A DNA stretch of 12,597 bases from Bacillota bacterium (GTDB lineage: Bacteria > Bacillota > Dethiobacteria > DTU022): NCBI GenBank assembly GCA_012510305.1, contig JAAZIE010000200.1, forward strand, positions 1-12,597. Reading direction: 5' to 3'. Shown piece by piece: positions 1 through 7,487 of this stretch (positions within the stretch are counted from its first letter, which is position 1; each line of letters begins with the position of its first letter). The notes below the pieces were generated by a model. The model searched no databases. It saw only the letters and a list, made by a program, of their open reading frames with translations, and was not told where the DNA came from. The translations under genes and the position numbers were made by a program.

Positions 1-2
1 AC

Positions 3-1022
3 CATGAGGTGCCGGTAGAGCTGCTCTCGGATCAGACCTCCTGCCATGCCCCTTACGACGGCGGTTACTGTCCCCAGGGGCTTACCTTTGACGAGCGCAC
101 CCGCCTTCTGGCCGAGAATCGTGCTCAATTCAAAAAACTGGTTGATCGCAGCCTGCGGAAACATTACGAGCTGATCAAGGCCCTTGTTGAACGGGGCAGC
201 TACTTTTTCGACTACGGCAACTCTTTCATGAAAGCGGTCTTCGATGCAGGGGTTAAGGAAATTTCCAAAAATGGACGCGACGAGAAAGATGGTTTTATCT
301 GGCCTTCCTACGTTGAAGATATCATGGGACCCGAGCTCTTCGACTACGGTTACGGGCCCTTCCGCTGGGTTTGCTTGAGCGGCAAGCCGGAAGAGCTGGT
401 CAAAACTGACAAGGCGGCGCTATCCTGTATCGACCCCGACCGCAGGGGACAGGATCGCGACAACTATATCTGGGTACGCGACGCGCAGAAGAACAACCTG
501 GTGGTCGGCTCCCAGGCGCGTATTCTCTACCAGGACGGCGCCGGGCGGGTGCGTATTGCCCTGAAGTTCAACGAGATGGTTCGCCGCGGCGAGATCGGCC
601 CGGTCATGCTCGGGCGCGATCACCACGATGTCAGCGGCACCGACTCCCCTTTTCGGGAAACGGCAAACATCAGGGACGGCAGCAACGTTATGGCCGATAT
701 GGCTACGCAGTGCTTCGCCGGAAATGCCGCCCGGGGGATGAGCCTGGTGGCGCTTCACAACGGCGGCGGCGTGGGGATCGGCAAGGCGATCAACGGCGGT
801 TTCGGCCTGCTCCTGGACGGCAGCGAGCGGGTTGACGGGATCATCAAATCCGCCCTGCTCTGGGATGTCACCTGCGGCGTGGCCAGGCGCGCCTGGGCCC
901 GGAACAAAAACTCGATCTCCACCGGTATCGAGTTCAATCATGAATATGAGGGGGCCGGACAGGTTACCCTGCCTTACCCGGTCGAGGACGAGCTGGTCGA
1001 GAAGATCACGAATGAGATCTGA
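3..1022 (+). CDS. hutU: Urocanate hydratase, long UROC1-like form, C-terminal half (5' end outside window)
   Basis: Urocanase adds water to urocanate to give imidazolone propionate in histidine degradation, using tightly bound NAD+. The frame is open through the first base of the window, so the GTG at 9 is internal (a valine codon) and about 339 residues of the C-terminal half are present. Recognisable blocks, numbered from the GTG at 9, are LLSDQTSCH near the start, GYGPFRWVCLSG around residue 115, SQARILY around 168, FNEMV, GRDHHDVSGTDSPFRET around 203-218, and the glycine-rich ALHNGGGVGIGKAINGGFG near 247-265. The DHHDVSGTDSPFRET and INGGFGL blocks resemble the approximately 670-residue mammalian-type urocanase more than the approximately 555-residue Pseudomonas/Bacillus type. 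The short type has ARICW with the reactive cysteine where this protein reads ARILY; I believe leucine is normal in the long family. The gene ends 258 bases before the glutamate mutase genes, so product and pathway fit: histidine yields glutamate. Family assignment is very secure. Confidence 0.95.
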   Translation, partial: HEVPVELLSDQTSCHAPYDGGYCPQGLTFDERTRLLAENRAQFKKLVDRSLRKHYELIKALVERGSYFFDYGNSFMKAVFDAGVKEISKNGRDEKDGFIWPSYVEDIMGPELFDYGYGPFRWVCLSGKPEELVKTDKAALSCIDPDRRGQDRDNYIWVRDAQKNNLVVGSQARILYQDGAGRVRIALKFNEMVRRGEIGPVMLGRDHHDVSGTDSPFRETANIRDGSNVMADMATQCFAGNAARGMSLVALHNGGGVGIGKAINGGFGLLLDGSERVDGIIKSALLWDVTCGVARRAWARNKNSISTGIEFNHEYEGAGQVTLPYPVEDELVEKITNEI

Positions 1023-1026
1023 TTTG

Positions 1027-1041
1027 CCGGCGGAGCGCCGG
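1027..1041 (+). terminator. GC-rich hairpin after urocanase gene, possible weak terminator
   Basis: CCGGCG-GAG-CGCCGG forms a perfect 6-bp stem with a three-base loop, starting five bases after the urocanase stop codon. No U-tract follows directly; the nearest T-rich stretch is TTTT at about 1055-1058. It may be a weak or Rho-assisted terminator, or an mRNA 3'-end stabiliser. Confidence 0.3.
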
Positions 1042-1211
1042 ACCGACCGCGCAATTTTCAAACAGGGCCATTGATTGGCGGTTATGTGCAAAGGATGAGA
1101 AAGGAACGCGTTTTGCACGAGAGCTCCGTGGAGATGGCGGTTTTTTCGACGAAAGATCATCTTGGCATCAATATTGCGTTATTATGTAGAGAGGCAGCAA
1201 CGGTTATTTAA

Positions 1212-1227
1212 GCAGTAATGATACTGC
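1212..1227. promoter_or_regulatory. Perfect inverted repeat, candidate operator of the glm operon
   Basis: GCAGTAATGATACTGC has two perfect 6-base arms (GCAGTA and TACTGC) around a four-base centre. A further half-site-like GCTGTA follows at 1232-1237. The element lies 54 bases before the glmS start in the AT-richer part of the leader, where a repressor or activator dimer could bind. A transcription-factor site is an inference from symmetry and position; I do not recognise the motif as that of a known regulator. Confidence 0.35.
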
Positions 1228-1280
1228 AGATGCTGTAACATTTTAACAAAATAGAGGGCAAGGGAGAGGGAGGCGGGCTT

Positions 1281-1709
1281 TTGCTGCGGAACAACCGGGT
1301 GGTCCTCGGCGTGATCGGGGCAGATGTGCACGCTGTGGGGAATAAGATACTGGAGATGGTGTTGACGGAAGCCGGCTTCGAGGTGATCAACCTCGGGGTG
1401 ATGGTTTCCCAGGAGGAATTTATCAACGCCGCCGTGGAGAGCGCTGCCGGGGCCATCTGGGTCTCCTCTCTCTACGGCCACGGCGAGATCGACTGCCGCG
1501 GCCTGCGTGAAAAATGCTACGAGGCCGGGATCGGCGACATCCATCTTTATGTTGGCGGCAACCTGGTCGTCGGTAAACGCACTTTTGACGAGGTGGAGAA
1601 ACTGTTCAAGGAGATGGGTTACGACCGGGTTTATCCTCCGGGCACCCTGCCGGAGGAAGCGATTGCTCATCTGAAGGAAGATCTGGCTGATGAAAGCGCT
1701 ACTGATTGA
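1281..1709 (+). CDS. glmS: Glutamate mutase (methylaspartate mutase) S subunit, B12-binding
   Basis: The small component of adenosylcobalamin-dependent glutamate mutase, which converts L-glutamate to (2S,3S)-3-methylaspartate. The 142-residue length fits the family (about 137). The base-off/His-on cobalamin motif DxHxxG is complete: D15, H17 and G20 in GADVHAVGNKIL. The downstream blocks SSLYGHGEIDCRGL (about 62-75) and YVGGNLVVGK (about 90-99) form the rest of the nucleotide-tail binding cleft of this Rossmann-like fold. The residue between D and H is valine; as I recall it the clostridial enzyme has cysteine there. The start is TTG, chosen because GAGGGAGG at 1266-1273 lies seven bases upstream and because the protein then begins a few residues before the conserved VVLGVIG strand, as in homologues. 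The last 20 bases overlap glmL, so translation is coupled. It is the first gene of the seven-gene operon. Confidence 0.97.
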   Translation: MLRNNRVVLGVIGADVHAVGNKILEMVLTEAGFEVINLGVMVSQEEFINAAVESAAGAIWVSSLYGHGEIDCRGLREKCYEAGIGDIHLYVGGNLVVGKRTFDEVEKLFKEMGYDRVYPPGTLPEEAIAHLKEDLADESATD

Positions 1710-3066
1710 TTTTGGCAGTACTTACACCAAGGTTGCCCTTGTTTCGATGGAGCCGCCCGGCCTCATCGCCGTCTCTCAGGCTCCCACCACGGTGGAGAGC
1801 GATCTCATGGAGGGGCTTGAAGCCGCCCTGGCTTCCTTTACCGGCCGGCAGCTCCGCGGGGTAACTTTCAAGCGGGCCAGCAGCTCCGCCGCCGGCGGGT
1901 TGCGCCTGGTTGCCGTGGGCCTGGTCCCCGAGCTGACGGTGAAAGCGGCCCGCGAAGCCGCCCTGGGGGCGGGAGCAAGGGTGCTTGCGGCTTACGCCTA
2001 TACCCTGAGCGGTACGGAGATCGCCGAGATCGGCGCGCTCAAGCCCGACCTGCTGCTTCTGGCCGGCGGCACCGACGGCGGCAACAGGGAAGTGATCCTG
2101 GAAAATGCTTCCCGCATCGCTGCTTCAGCGCTGGAGATGCCGGTGGTGGTGGCGGGAAACAAGTCCGCCGCAGACGAGGCCGCCGCCATTTTAAAAGGCA
2201 AGGTGCCCCGTGTTGAGGTTACCGGCAACGTCATGCCCGGGGTTGACCGCCTCAACGTTGAGCCGGCCCGTGAAGCGATTCGCGGGCTCTACCTTTCCGA
2301 GATCACCAGGGCAAAAGGGCTCGACCGGGTGCAGCAGCGGGTGGGCCTGGTGATGCCCACGCCCCTGGCGGTGATGAAGGCGGGTGAGCTCTACTGGAAA
2401 GCCACCGGCAGGGAAACCATGATCATCGATCTGGGCGGGGCTACTACCGATGTCCATTCTTTTGCCGACGGCAGGCCGCGCGATGCCGGCCGCATCGTCA
2501 AGGGGCCGCCGGAACCCCCGGTCAAGCGCACCGTGGAAGGGGACCTGGGCATGCGGGTGAGCCTCTCCGCCCTCCTGGGGGTGATTCCTACCGGGGAGCT
2601 GGCCGAAAGCCTTCCCTTTACCCTGGATGAAGGGGCGCTGCCGGCTTACGCCCGGAGAGCGTCTCTTTCGCGGGATTTTTTGCCCGGCGATGAAAAAGAG
2701 CGCGCCCTTGACGGGGCCATCGCCGGCGCCGCCATTCGCGAAGCTTTGCGGCGCCACGCCGGTTCGCTTACCGAGACCTATACACCCCAGGGGCGGCTGT
2801 GGGTTCAGCAGGGAAAAGACCTCACCGCTACCGCCGCCGTCATCGCTACCGGCGGCGCCCTGGTGCATGGCCGGGATCCGGGAGCGCTGCTCCGGGCGGG
2901 GCTCTCCTTGGGCGACCCCCTGGTCTTGTCGCCCCGCTCACCGCAGATATTTCTTGACCGCGCTTATATTCTGGCCTCGGCGGGCCTGCTGGGCGAAACC
3001 CGCCCGGAGGCGGCGCTGGCAGTACTGAAAGATACTTTACAGCCCTTGGGGGGGATCTCAGGTTGA
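1690..3066 (+). CDS. glmL: MutL/GlmL-type protein, ASKHA-fold partner of glutamate mutase
   Basis: A 458-residue GlmL/MutL protein, unrelated to the DNA mismatch-repair MutL. It has the ASKHA (actin/Hsp70/hexokinase) ATPase signature: a phosphate-1 loop LLIDFGSTYTK at residues 4-14 and a phosphate-2 loop MIIDLGGATTDVHS at about 244-257, with LLLAGGTDGG at about residue 125 between them. The gene lies between the two glutamate mutase subunits, as in clostridial clusters, and a chaperone or reactivation role that removes damaged cobalamin has been suggested; that role is inferred from context and not proven by sequence. Its ATG start lies inside the end of glmS, and its stop overlaps the TTG start proposed for glmE (TTGA at 3063-3066), consistent with stoichiometric translation. 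Confidence 0.92.
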   Translation: MKALLIDFGSTYTKVALVSMEPPGLIAVSQAPTTVESDLMEGLEAALASFTGRQLRGVTFKRASSSAAGGLRLVAVGLVPELTVKAAREAALGAGARVLAAYAYTLSGTEIAEIGALKPDLLLLAGGTDGGNREVILENASRIAASALEMPVVVAGNKSAADEAAAILKGKVPRVEVTGNVMPGVDRLNVEPAREAIRGLYLSEITRAKGLDRVQQRVGLVMPTPLAVMKAGELYWKATGRETMIIDLGGATTDVHSFADGRPRDAGRIVKGPPEPPVKRTVEGDLGMRVSLSALLGVIPTGELAESLPFTLDEGALPAYARRASLSRDFLPGDEKERALDGAIAGAAIREALRRHAGSLTETYTPQGRLWVQQGKDLTATAAVIATGGALVHGRDPGALLRAGLSLGDPLVLSPRSPQIFLDRAYILASAGLLGETRPEAALAVLKDTLQPLGGISG

Positions 3067-4526
3067 AAATGGAACAAAAATTACAGAACCGGCGCTGGGA
3101 CGACTCTCTTTTTGTTGCCGAACGCGGTGCCGTGCTCACAGCCTGGCCTACCGGCGTGGGGGTTGATCTCGCCGATGCCTTTGCCTTTCACCGGAAGATA
3201 CCGGAAAGCAAAAGAGCTCACGGCAAGCTCAGCTCGGGATATGAGCAAGGGCGCATTTATCTCCAGCCCCGCGCCGGGGTGGCCCTGCTTTCCGAGCACC
3301 TCGTTTTACTGGCAAAACTGGAACTGGAGGGTCTGGCCGACTTTTTGCCCACCACCATCGATTCTTACACCCGCCAGAACCGTTACGAAGAGGCCCAGAA
3401 AGGGATCGAAGAATCGAAGCTGGCGGGCCGCTCTCTCTTGAACGGCTTTCCGGCGGTTAACTACGGCGTGGCCAACTGCCGCAAGATCGTCGAGGCGATG
3501 AGTGTGCCCGTGCAGGTGCGCCACGGCACCCCCGACGCCCGCCTCCTGGCCGAGATCACCCTGGCTGCGGGATTTGGGGACTTTGAAGGCGGCGGCATCT
3601 CTTACAACATCCCCTACGCCCGGGATATCCCCCTGGAGGTCTCCCTCAATCACTGGCAGTATGTCGATCGCCTCTGCGGCGTCTATGCCGAAAACGAGAT
3701 TATCGTCAACCGGGAGATGTTCGGGCCGCTGACCGGCACGCTGGTGCCGCCCTGCGTCTCCCACGCCGTCGGCATCATCGAGGCGCTGCTGGCGGCGGAG
3801 CAGGGGGTCAAGAGCATCACCATCGGCTACTGGCAGGGCGGCAACCTGATCCAGGATACAGCCGCCCTCCGCACCCTGGCCCGCCTGGGCCGCCGTTACC
3901 TCGACGAGGCCGGCTTTGCAGATGTTTTGCTCACCACGGTTTTTCACCAGTGGATGGGCGGTTTTCCGCAAAACGAGTCCAGGGCCATGGGAGTGATCGC
4001 CTGGGGCGCCGCCTCCGCTGCCCTGGGCGGAGCAAACAAGGTTATCGTCAAAACGCCGCATGAGGCCCTGGGGGTGCCCTCGGCCGAAGCGAACATCGCC
4101 GGGCTGCTCTGCACCCGGCAGGTCATGAGCATGCTCGAGGGGCAGCCGCTTCCGCCCATGGAGGCGCTGCAGGAGGAGGAAGCGGTGATCGAGCGCGAAG
4201 TCGACGAGATTATCACCGGGGTGCGGGAGCTCGGAGAAGGCGACCTGGCCCGGGGCGTGGTGCGCTCTTTCGAAGCGGGGGTGCTCGATATTCCCTTTGC
4301 TCCCTCGCGCTGGACCCGGGGAGATATTATCCCCGTGCGCGATCAAAAAGGAGCAATCCGCATCCTGCGCTTCGGCGGGCTCCCTCTTTCCGAAGAGTCA
4401 CGCAATTTTCACCACATCAGGATCAAACAAAGGGGCGAGAGCGAAAAACGCGAGCCCAGCTTTCGCATGGTCATAGACGACATCTACGCCATCGGCAAGG
4501 GGCGGCTGGTGGGCAAACCGAGGTGA
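3063..4526 (+). CDS. glmE: Glutamate mutase (methylaspartate mutase) epsilon subunit
   Basis: The large, substrate-binding TIM-barrel component of glutamate mutase; two GlmE and two GlmS assemble around adenosylcobalamin. At 487 residues it matches the family (about 483). The arginine claw that holds the substrate carboxylates in the Clostridium cochlearium enzyme (R66, R100, R149) appears at R70 (QPRAG), R104 (SYTRQNRY) and R153 (QVRHGTPDAR), each exactly four residues later. The substrate-contacting E171, Y177 and Y181 are likewise at E175, Y181 and Y185 (DFEGGGISYNIPY). The barrel blocks CVSHAVGIIEALLAAEQGVKS and FHQWMGGFPQ are intact. The start is either TTG at 3063, overlapping the glmL stop by four bases, or ATG at 3069; both follow the GGGGGGG run at about 3049-3055. 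With every active-site residue present it should be catalytically competent. Confidence 0.97.
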   Translation: MKMEQKLQNRRWDDSLFVAERGAVLTAWPTGVGVDLADAFAFHRKIPESKRAHGKLSSGYEQGRIYLQPRAGVALLSEHLVLLAKLELEGLADFLPTTIDSYTRQNRYEEAQKGIEESKLAGRSLLNGFPAVNYGVANCRKIVEAMSVPVQVRHGTPDARLLAEITLAAGFGDFEGGGISYNIPYARDIPLEVSLNHWQYVDRLCGVYAENEIIVNREMFGPLTGTLVPPCVSHAVGIIEALLAAEQGVKSITIGYWQGGNLIQDTAALRTLARLGRRYLDEAGFADVLLTTVFHQWMGGFPQNESRAMGVIAWGAASAALGGANKVIVKTPHEALGVPSAEANIAGLLCTRQVMSMLEGQPLPPMEALQEEEAVIEREVDEIITGVRELGEGDLARGVVRSFEAGVLDIPFAPSRWTRGDIIPVRDQKGAIRILRFGGLPLSEESRNFHHIRIKQRGESEKREPSFRMVIDDIYAIGKGRLVGKPR

Positions 4527-4534
4527 ATGAAAAA

Positions 4535-5797
4535 ATGAAAATAGAACAAGTGCTCGCTGCGCCCGGATTGACCGGTTTCTACTTTGACGACCAGGCGGCG
4601 ATCAAAAAAGGCGCCGCCGGGGACGGCGCCGCCTACCGCGGGCATCCGCTGACCCCCGGTTTCCGGAAAGTGCGCCAGCGCGGGGAATCTTTGAGCATTA
4701 TCCTTATACTTTCCAGCGGTGAAATCGCTGTTGGCGATTGTGCGGCGGTGCAGTATTCCGGAGCCGACGGGCGGGATCCGCTTTTCCTGGCTGAAGATTT
4801 TGCCCCGCTGGTGGAAGGGTTTCTCGCCGAACGGCTCACCGGCCTCGAGATCGGCTCATTCCGCAAGCAGGCTGCAGAGTGCGATATCCTTCCCGGCCCC
4901 GGCGGGGGCAGGTTGCATACCGCTCTGCGCTACGGCCTCTCCCAGGCGCTCCTGCATGCCGCCGCTCTCAAGGAGCGCCGGCTCATGTGCGAGGTGCTCG
5001 CCGAAGAGTACGGCCTGCCGATCATTGCGGAGCCGGTGCCCATCTTCGCCCAGAGCGGCGACGAGCGCTATGTGCACGCCGACAAGGCGATCATCAAAAG
5101 AGCGGACGTGCTGCCGCACGCGCTGATCAACCATGTGGACAGCAAGCTCGGCAGAGAAGGTGAGAAGCTGCGCGAGTATGTCTCCTGGCTGCGGCGGCGC
5201 ATCGAGGAGCTGGCCGGCGGCGAGTACCGTCCCATCATCCATATCGATGTTTACGGTACCCTGGGCCTGGCTTTCGATCACGATCTCGAGCAGATCAGCG
5301 ACTACCTCTCCCGCCTGGAAAAGGCGGCGGCGCCCTTCAAGCTGCGCCTGGAGGGGCCTGTCGATATGGGCTCCAGGGAGAAGCAGATCGAGGGGATGAT
5401 GCACCTCAAGGAAAAATTGTTTGCCCGCGGCTGCGCGGTGGAGATCGTCGCCGACGAATGGTGCAACACCCTTGAAGATGTGCGCGACTTTGTCGATGCC
5501 GGTGCCGCCCACATGATCCAGGTAAAAACGCCCGACCTGGGGAGCCTGCACAACAGCGTCGAAGCGGTCCTCTATGCCAGGGCAAACGGCACGGGCGCCT
5601 ACCTGGGGGGGAGCTGTAACGAGACCGACCGCTCCGCCCGGGCCTGCGTGCATGCCGCCCTGGCGGCTCGGCCCGACCAGATGCTGGCCAAGCCGGGGAT
5701 GGGCGTCGATGAGGGCATGATGATCGTTTATAATGAGATGCAGCGGGCGCTGCGTCTGTTACAATTAAAGAAAGCAGGTCTAGGGCAACTACCATGA
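4535..5797 (+). CDS. mal: Methylaspartate ammonia-lyase
   Basis: Removes ammonia from (2S,3S)-3-methylaspartate to give mesaconate, the step after glutamate mutase. An enolase-superfamily enzyme of 420 residues from this start (family about 413). In family numbering the catalytic pair is present: H194 as H195 in VLPHALIN, and K331 as K331 in IQVKTPDLG. The three Mg2+ ligands D238 (HIDVYG), E273 (RLEGPVD) and D307 (VADEWCN) align exactly, as does C361 in GGSCNETD. I chose the ATG at 4535 because GAGGT at 4520-4524 is ten bases upstream and because the mature sequence MKIEQVLAAPGLTGFYFDDQ then aligns with the start of the Clostridium tetanomorphum enzyme. A GTG at 4523 in the same frame would add four residues and overlap glmE. 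Its stop overlaps the next start (ATGA at 5794-5797). Confidence 0.97.
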   Translation: MKIEQVLAAPGLTGFYFDDQAAIKKGAAGDGAAYRGHPLTPGFRKVRQRGESLSIILILSSGEIAVGDCAAVQYSGADGRDPLFLAEDFAPLVEGFLAERLTGLEIGSFRKQAAECDILPGPGGGRLHTALRYGLSQALLHAAALKERRLMCEVLAEEYGLPIIAEPVPIFAQSGDERYVHADKAIIKRADVLPHALINHVDSKLGREGEKLREYVSWLRRRIEELAGGEYRPIIHIDVYGTLGLAFDHDLEQISDYLSRLEKAAAPFKLRLEGPVDMGSREKQIEGMMHLKEKLFARGCAVEIVADEWCNTLEDVRDFVDAGAAHMIQVKTPDLGSLHNSVEAVLYARANGTGAYLGGSCNETDRSARACVHAALAARPDQMLAKPGMGVDEGMMIVYNEMQRALRLLQLKKAGLGQLP

Positions 5798-7152
5798 AAA
5801 AAAAGATGACTTTACTTTCACCCACGGCGATCCTGGGCTACGGGTTTCCGGAGAGCTCTTTTACCCGGGGCCTCTCCTTTGACCCCCACCTCATCGCCGT
5901 AGATGCCGGCTCCACCGATCCCGGCCCCTACTATCTGGGATCGGGAAAATCTTTTGTGCCCCGCGGGGCCGTAAAAAGGGATCTCTCCTTTCTTCTGCGC
6001 GCCGCCGTGGAGCGACGGATCCCCCTTCTCATCGGCTCCGCCGGCGGTTCGGGGGCAAAACCGCACCTGGCCTGGTGCCGCGAGATCATCTGGGAGGTGG
6101 CCCGGGAAGAGAAGCTCTCTTTTCGCCTGGCGGTGATCCCCGCCGATATTCGAAAATCCTTTCTTCTGGAAGAGATGGCTGCCGGGAAGGTCGAACCCCT
6201 GGGCCCCGTTCCCGCGCTGACCGAGGACAATGTGGTGGAGAGCACTTACCTGGCCGCCCAGATGGGGCCCGAACCGCTCATCCGCGCTCTCGAAGGCGGC
6301 GCCGACGTGGTGCTGGCGGGGCGCTGTTATGATCCCGCTGTCTTTGCCGCCCTGCCGCTGAGGCGCGGTTTCCCTGCAGGGCTTTCCCTGCATCTGGGAA
6401 AGATCCTCGAATGCGCCGCCATCGCCGCCCTGCCCGGCAGCGGCAGCGACTGCATGCTCGGCTTTCTCGAAGAGGAGCGCTTTTACCTGGAGCCCGCTTC
6501 CCCGGAGCGCCGGGCCACCGTGGACTCGGTGGCGGCGCACACTCTTTACGAAAAAGGGGATCCCTACCGTTTGCCGGGCCCGGGCGGCCTGCTTGACCTG
6601 CAGGAAACCTCTTTTGAGCAGGTCTCGGAGCGCCGCGTGGGCATCTCCGGGAGCCGCTTTTTTCCCACCTCGCCGTACACGGTCAAGGTGGAGGGGGCCA
6701 GGCTCATCGGCTACCGGGTGATCACCGTCGCGGGTGCGCGCGACCCCCGCTTTATCGAGTCGCTCGATGAGATCATCGACGGGGTCAGGAAGCGCACCGC
6801 CGACAATTTTTCCGGCGATGCCGGCCGGTTCGAGCTCACCTTTCATCTTTACGGCCGCGACGGGGTCATGGGTCCGCAGGAGCCGCATCCCCGGCCGGCC
6901 CACGAGGTGGGTATCGTCATCGAAGCGGTCGCCGAAGAGGCCGCGCTGGCCGAGGCGGTCCTCGGTTTTGCCCGCTCCACGATGCTGCATTACGGTTTTC
7001 CGGGAAGGCTGGCCACCGCCGGGAACCTGGCCTTTCCCTATTCGCCATCCGATTTCAAGGTGGGGGGAGCCTACGTTTTTTCCGTCTATCACCTGCTCAC
7101 CGTGGAGAATCCCGCAGAGCTCTTTCCCATCACCTACGAGGAGGTGCGCTGA
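5794..7152 (+). CDS. AtuA-family protein (DUF1446), unknown role in the glutamate-fermentation operon
   Basis: A 452-residue member of the DUF1446/AtuA-like family, named for a Pseudomonas acyclic terpene utilisation protein whose biochemical function is still unclear. Family blocks are clear: ILGYGFPESSF near residue 13, IAVDAGSTDPGPYYLGSG at 34-51, IPLLIGSAGGSGAKPH at 76-91, ADVVLAGRCYDP at 170-181, and SPYTVKVEGARLIGYR in the C-terminal half. No signal peptide or membrane segment is seen. The ATG start overlaps the mal stop by four bases; another ATG at 5806 would shorten it by four residues. It is followed by a DUF4387 gene with a one-base overlap, and the two families commonly travel together. 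No known step of the methylaspartate route needs it. Terpene metabolism is unlikely here; a job linked to mesaconate, citramalate or cofactor upkeep is speculation. Confidence 0.88.
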   Translation: MKKKMTLLSPTAILGYGFPESSFTRGLSFDPHLIAVDAGSTDPGPYYLGSGKSFVPRGAVKRDLSFLLRAAVERRIPLLIGSAGGSGAKPHLAWCREIIWEVAREEKLSFRLAVIPADIRKSFLLEEMAAGKVEPLGPVPALTEDNVVESTYLAAQMGPEPLIRALEGGADVVLAGRCYDPAVFAALPLRRGFPAGLSLHLGKILECAAIAALPGSGSDCMLGFLEEERFYLEPASPERRATVDSVAAHTLYEKGDPYRLPGPGGLLDLQETSFEQVSERRVGISGSRFFPTSPYTVKVEGARLIGYRVITVAGARDPRFIESLDEIIDGVRKRTADNFSGDAGRFELTFHLYGRDGVMGPQEPHPRPAHEVGIVIEAVAEEAALAEAVLGFARSTMLHYGFPGRLATAGNLAFPYSPSDFKVGGAYVFSVYHLLTVENPAELFPITYEEVR

Positions 7153-7487
7153 TGAAACCGCTTACCGGGCTGGCCTCGGTGATCCGTTCCAAGAACGCCG
7201 GCCCCTTCGAGCTTACCATCGATATAATCTTCAAGAGCAGGGATATTTACGAGCGGGTCAAGCGGGAAGAGAGCCTGAACGCCGCGCTCATCGCCCGCCT
7301 GTACCGCCTGCCCGCCGAAGATGTTACCGTAACCTATTTTGATCCCGCCTGCGCTTTCAAGGCCACGATGAAGCGGCGGCTGCCCTCGGGGCACCCGGGA
7401 GAAAAGGATATCTACGGCGCCCAGCAGCACGCTCCCCTGCTGGATCTATCTTTACCGTGGAGTGATGCCCATGCCGCTGCCCCATGA
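7152..7487 (+). CDS. DUF4387 domain protein, partner of the AtuA-family protein
   Basis: A 111-residue protein that fits the small DUF4387 family over residues 1 to about 103. Diagnostic blocks are ASVIRSKNAGPFELTIDIIF at 8-27, the TYFDPACAFKAT stretch near 61-72, PSGHPGEKDIYGAQQHAPLL at about 78-97, and a final LPW. The ATG start shares its A with the stop of the AtuA gene (TGATG at 7150-7154), so the two are translationally coupled and probably form a complex. In some proteins a related small domain is fused to the end of AtuA-like proteins, which supports physical association; that is from family knowledge. The tail SDAHAAAP lies beyond the conserved part and overlaps the start of the next gene. 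Function unknown; no catalytic motif can be named with confidence. Confidence 0.85.
   Translation: MKPLTGLASVIRSKNAGPFELTIDIIFKSRDIYERVKREESLNAALIARLYRLPAEDVTVTYFDPACAFKATMKRRLPSGHPGEKDIYGAQQHAPLLDLSLPWSDAHAAAP

Larger units (their letters stand above)
1023..1280 (+). promoter_or_regulatory. Gene-free leader region upstream of the glutamate mutase operon
   Basis: This 258-base spacer between the urocanase stop and the glmS start holds no credible gene on either strand. It contains a GC-rich hairpin just after the urocanase stop (1027-1041), a 7-bp inverted repeat GTGCAAA/TTTGCAC (1086-1092 and 1112-1118) enclosing a purine-rich loop, a T6 run at 1141-1146, an AT-richer stretch from about 1150, a 16-base operator-like palindrome (1212-1227), and a purine-rich ribosome binding site just before the TTG start at 1281. 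A weak promoter-like pair TTGGCA (1162-1167) and TATGTA (1183-1188) is present, but its 15-base spacing is short. I see no canonical adenosylcobalamin riboswitch despite the B12-dependent enzyme downstream. Confidence 0.45.

Noticed and set aside
420..1160. Long antisense open frame opposite the urocanase gene
   Set aside because: It is the shadow of a GC-rich coding region; the plus-strand product is a clear urocanase and the antisense product has no recognisable domain.
1023..1280. Adenosylcobalamin riboswitch ahead of the B12-dependent mutase
   Set aside because: The expected B12-box and the conserved GCCACTG-type core were sought and not found; GGCCATTG at 1066-1073 is not in a matching context.
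1690..3066. DNA mismatch-repair MutL
   Set aside because: Name collision only: the protein has ASKHA ATPase motifs and sits between glutamate mutase subunits, with none of the GHKL motifs of repair MutL.
3306..4346. 346-codon antisense open frame opposite glmE
   Set aside because: Lies opposite a gene with all glutamate mutase active-site residues; the composition is that of a third-position GC shadow and no start site is convincing.
4523..4534. GTG start for methylaspartate ammonia-lyase overlapping the glmE stop
   Set aside because: The ribosome binding site spacing suits ATG 4535 and homologues begin at MKI; GTG 4523 remains possible but less likely.
5818..7092. 424-codon antisense open frame opposite the AtuA gene
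   Set aside because: High-GC shadow frame; no domain or membrane pattern, and the sense frame matches the AtuA family throughout.
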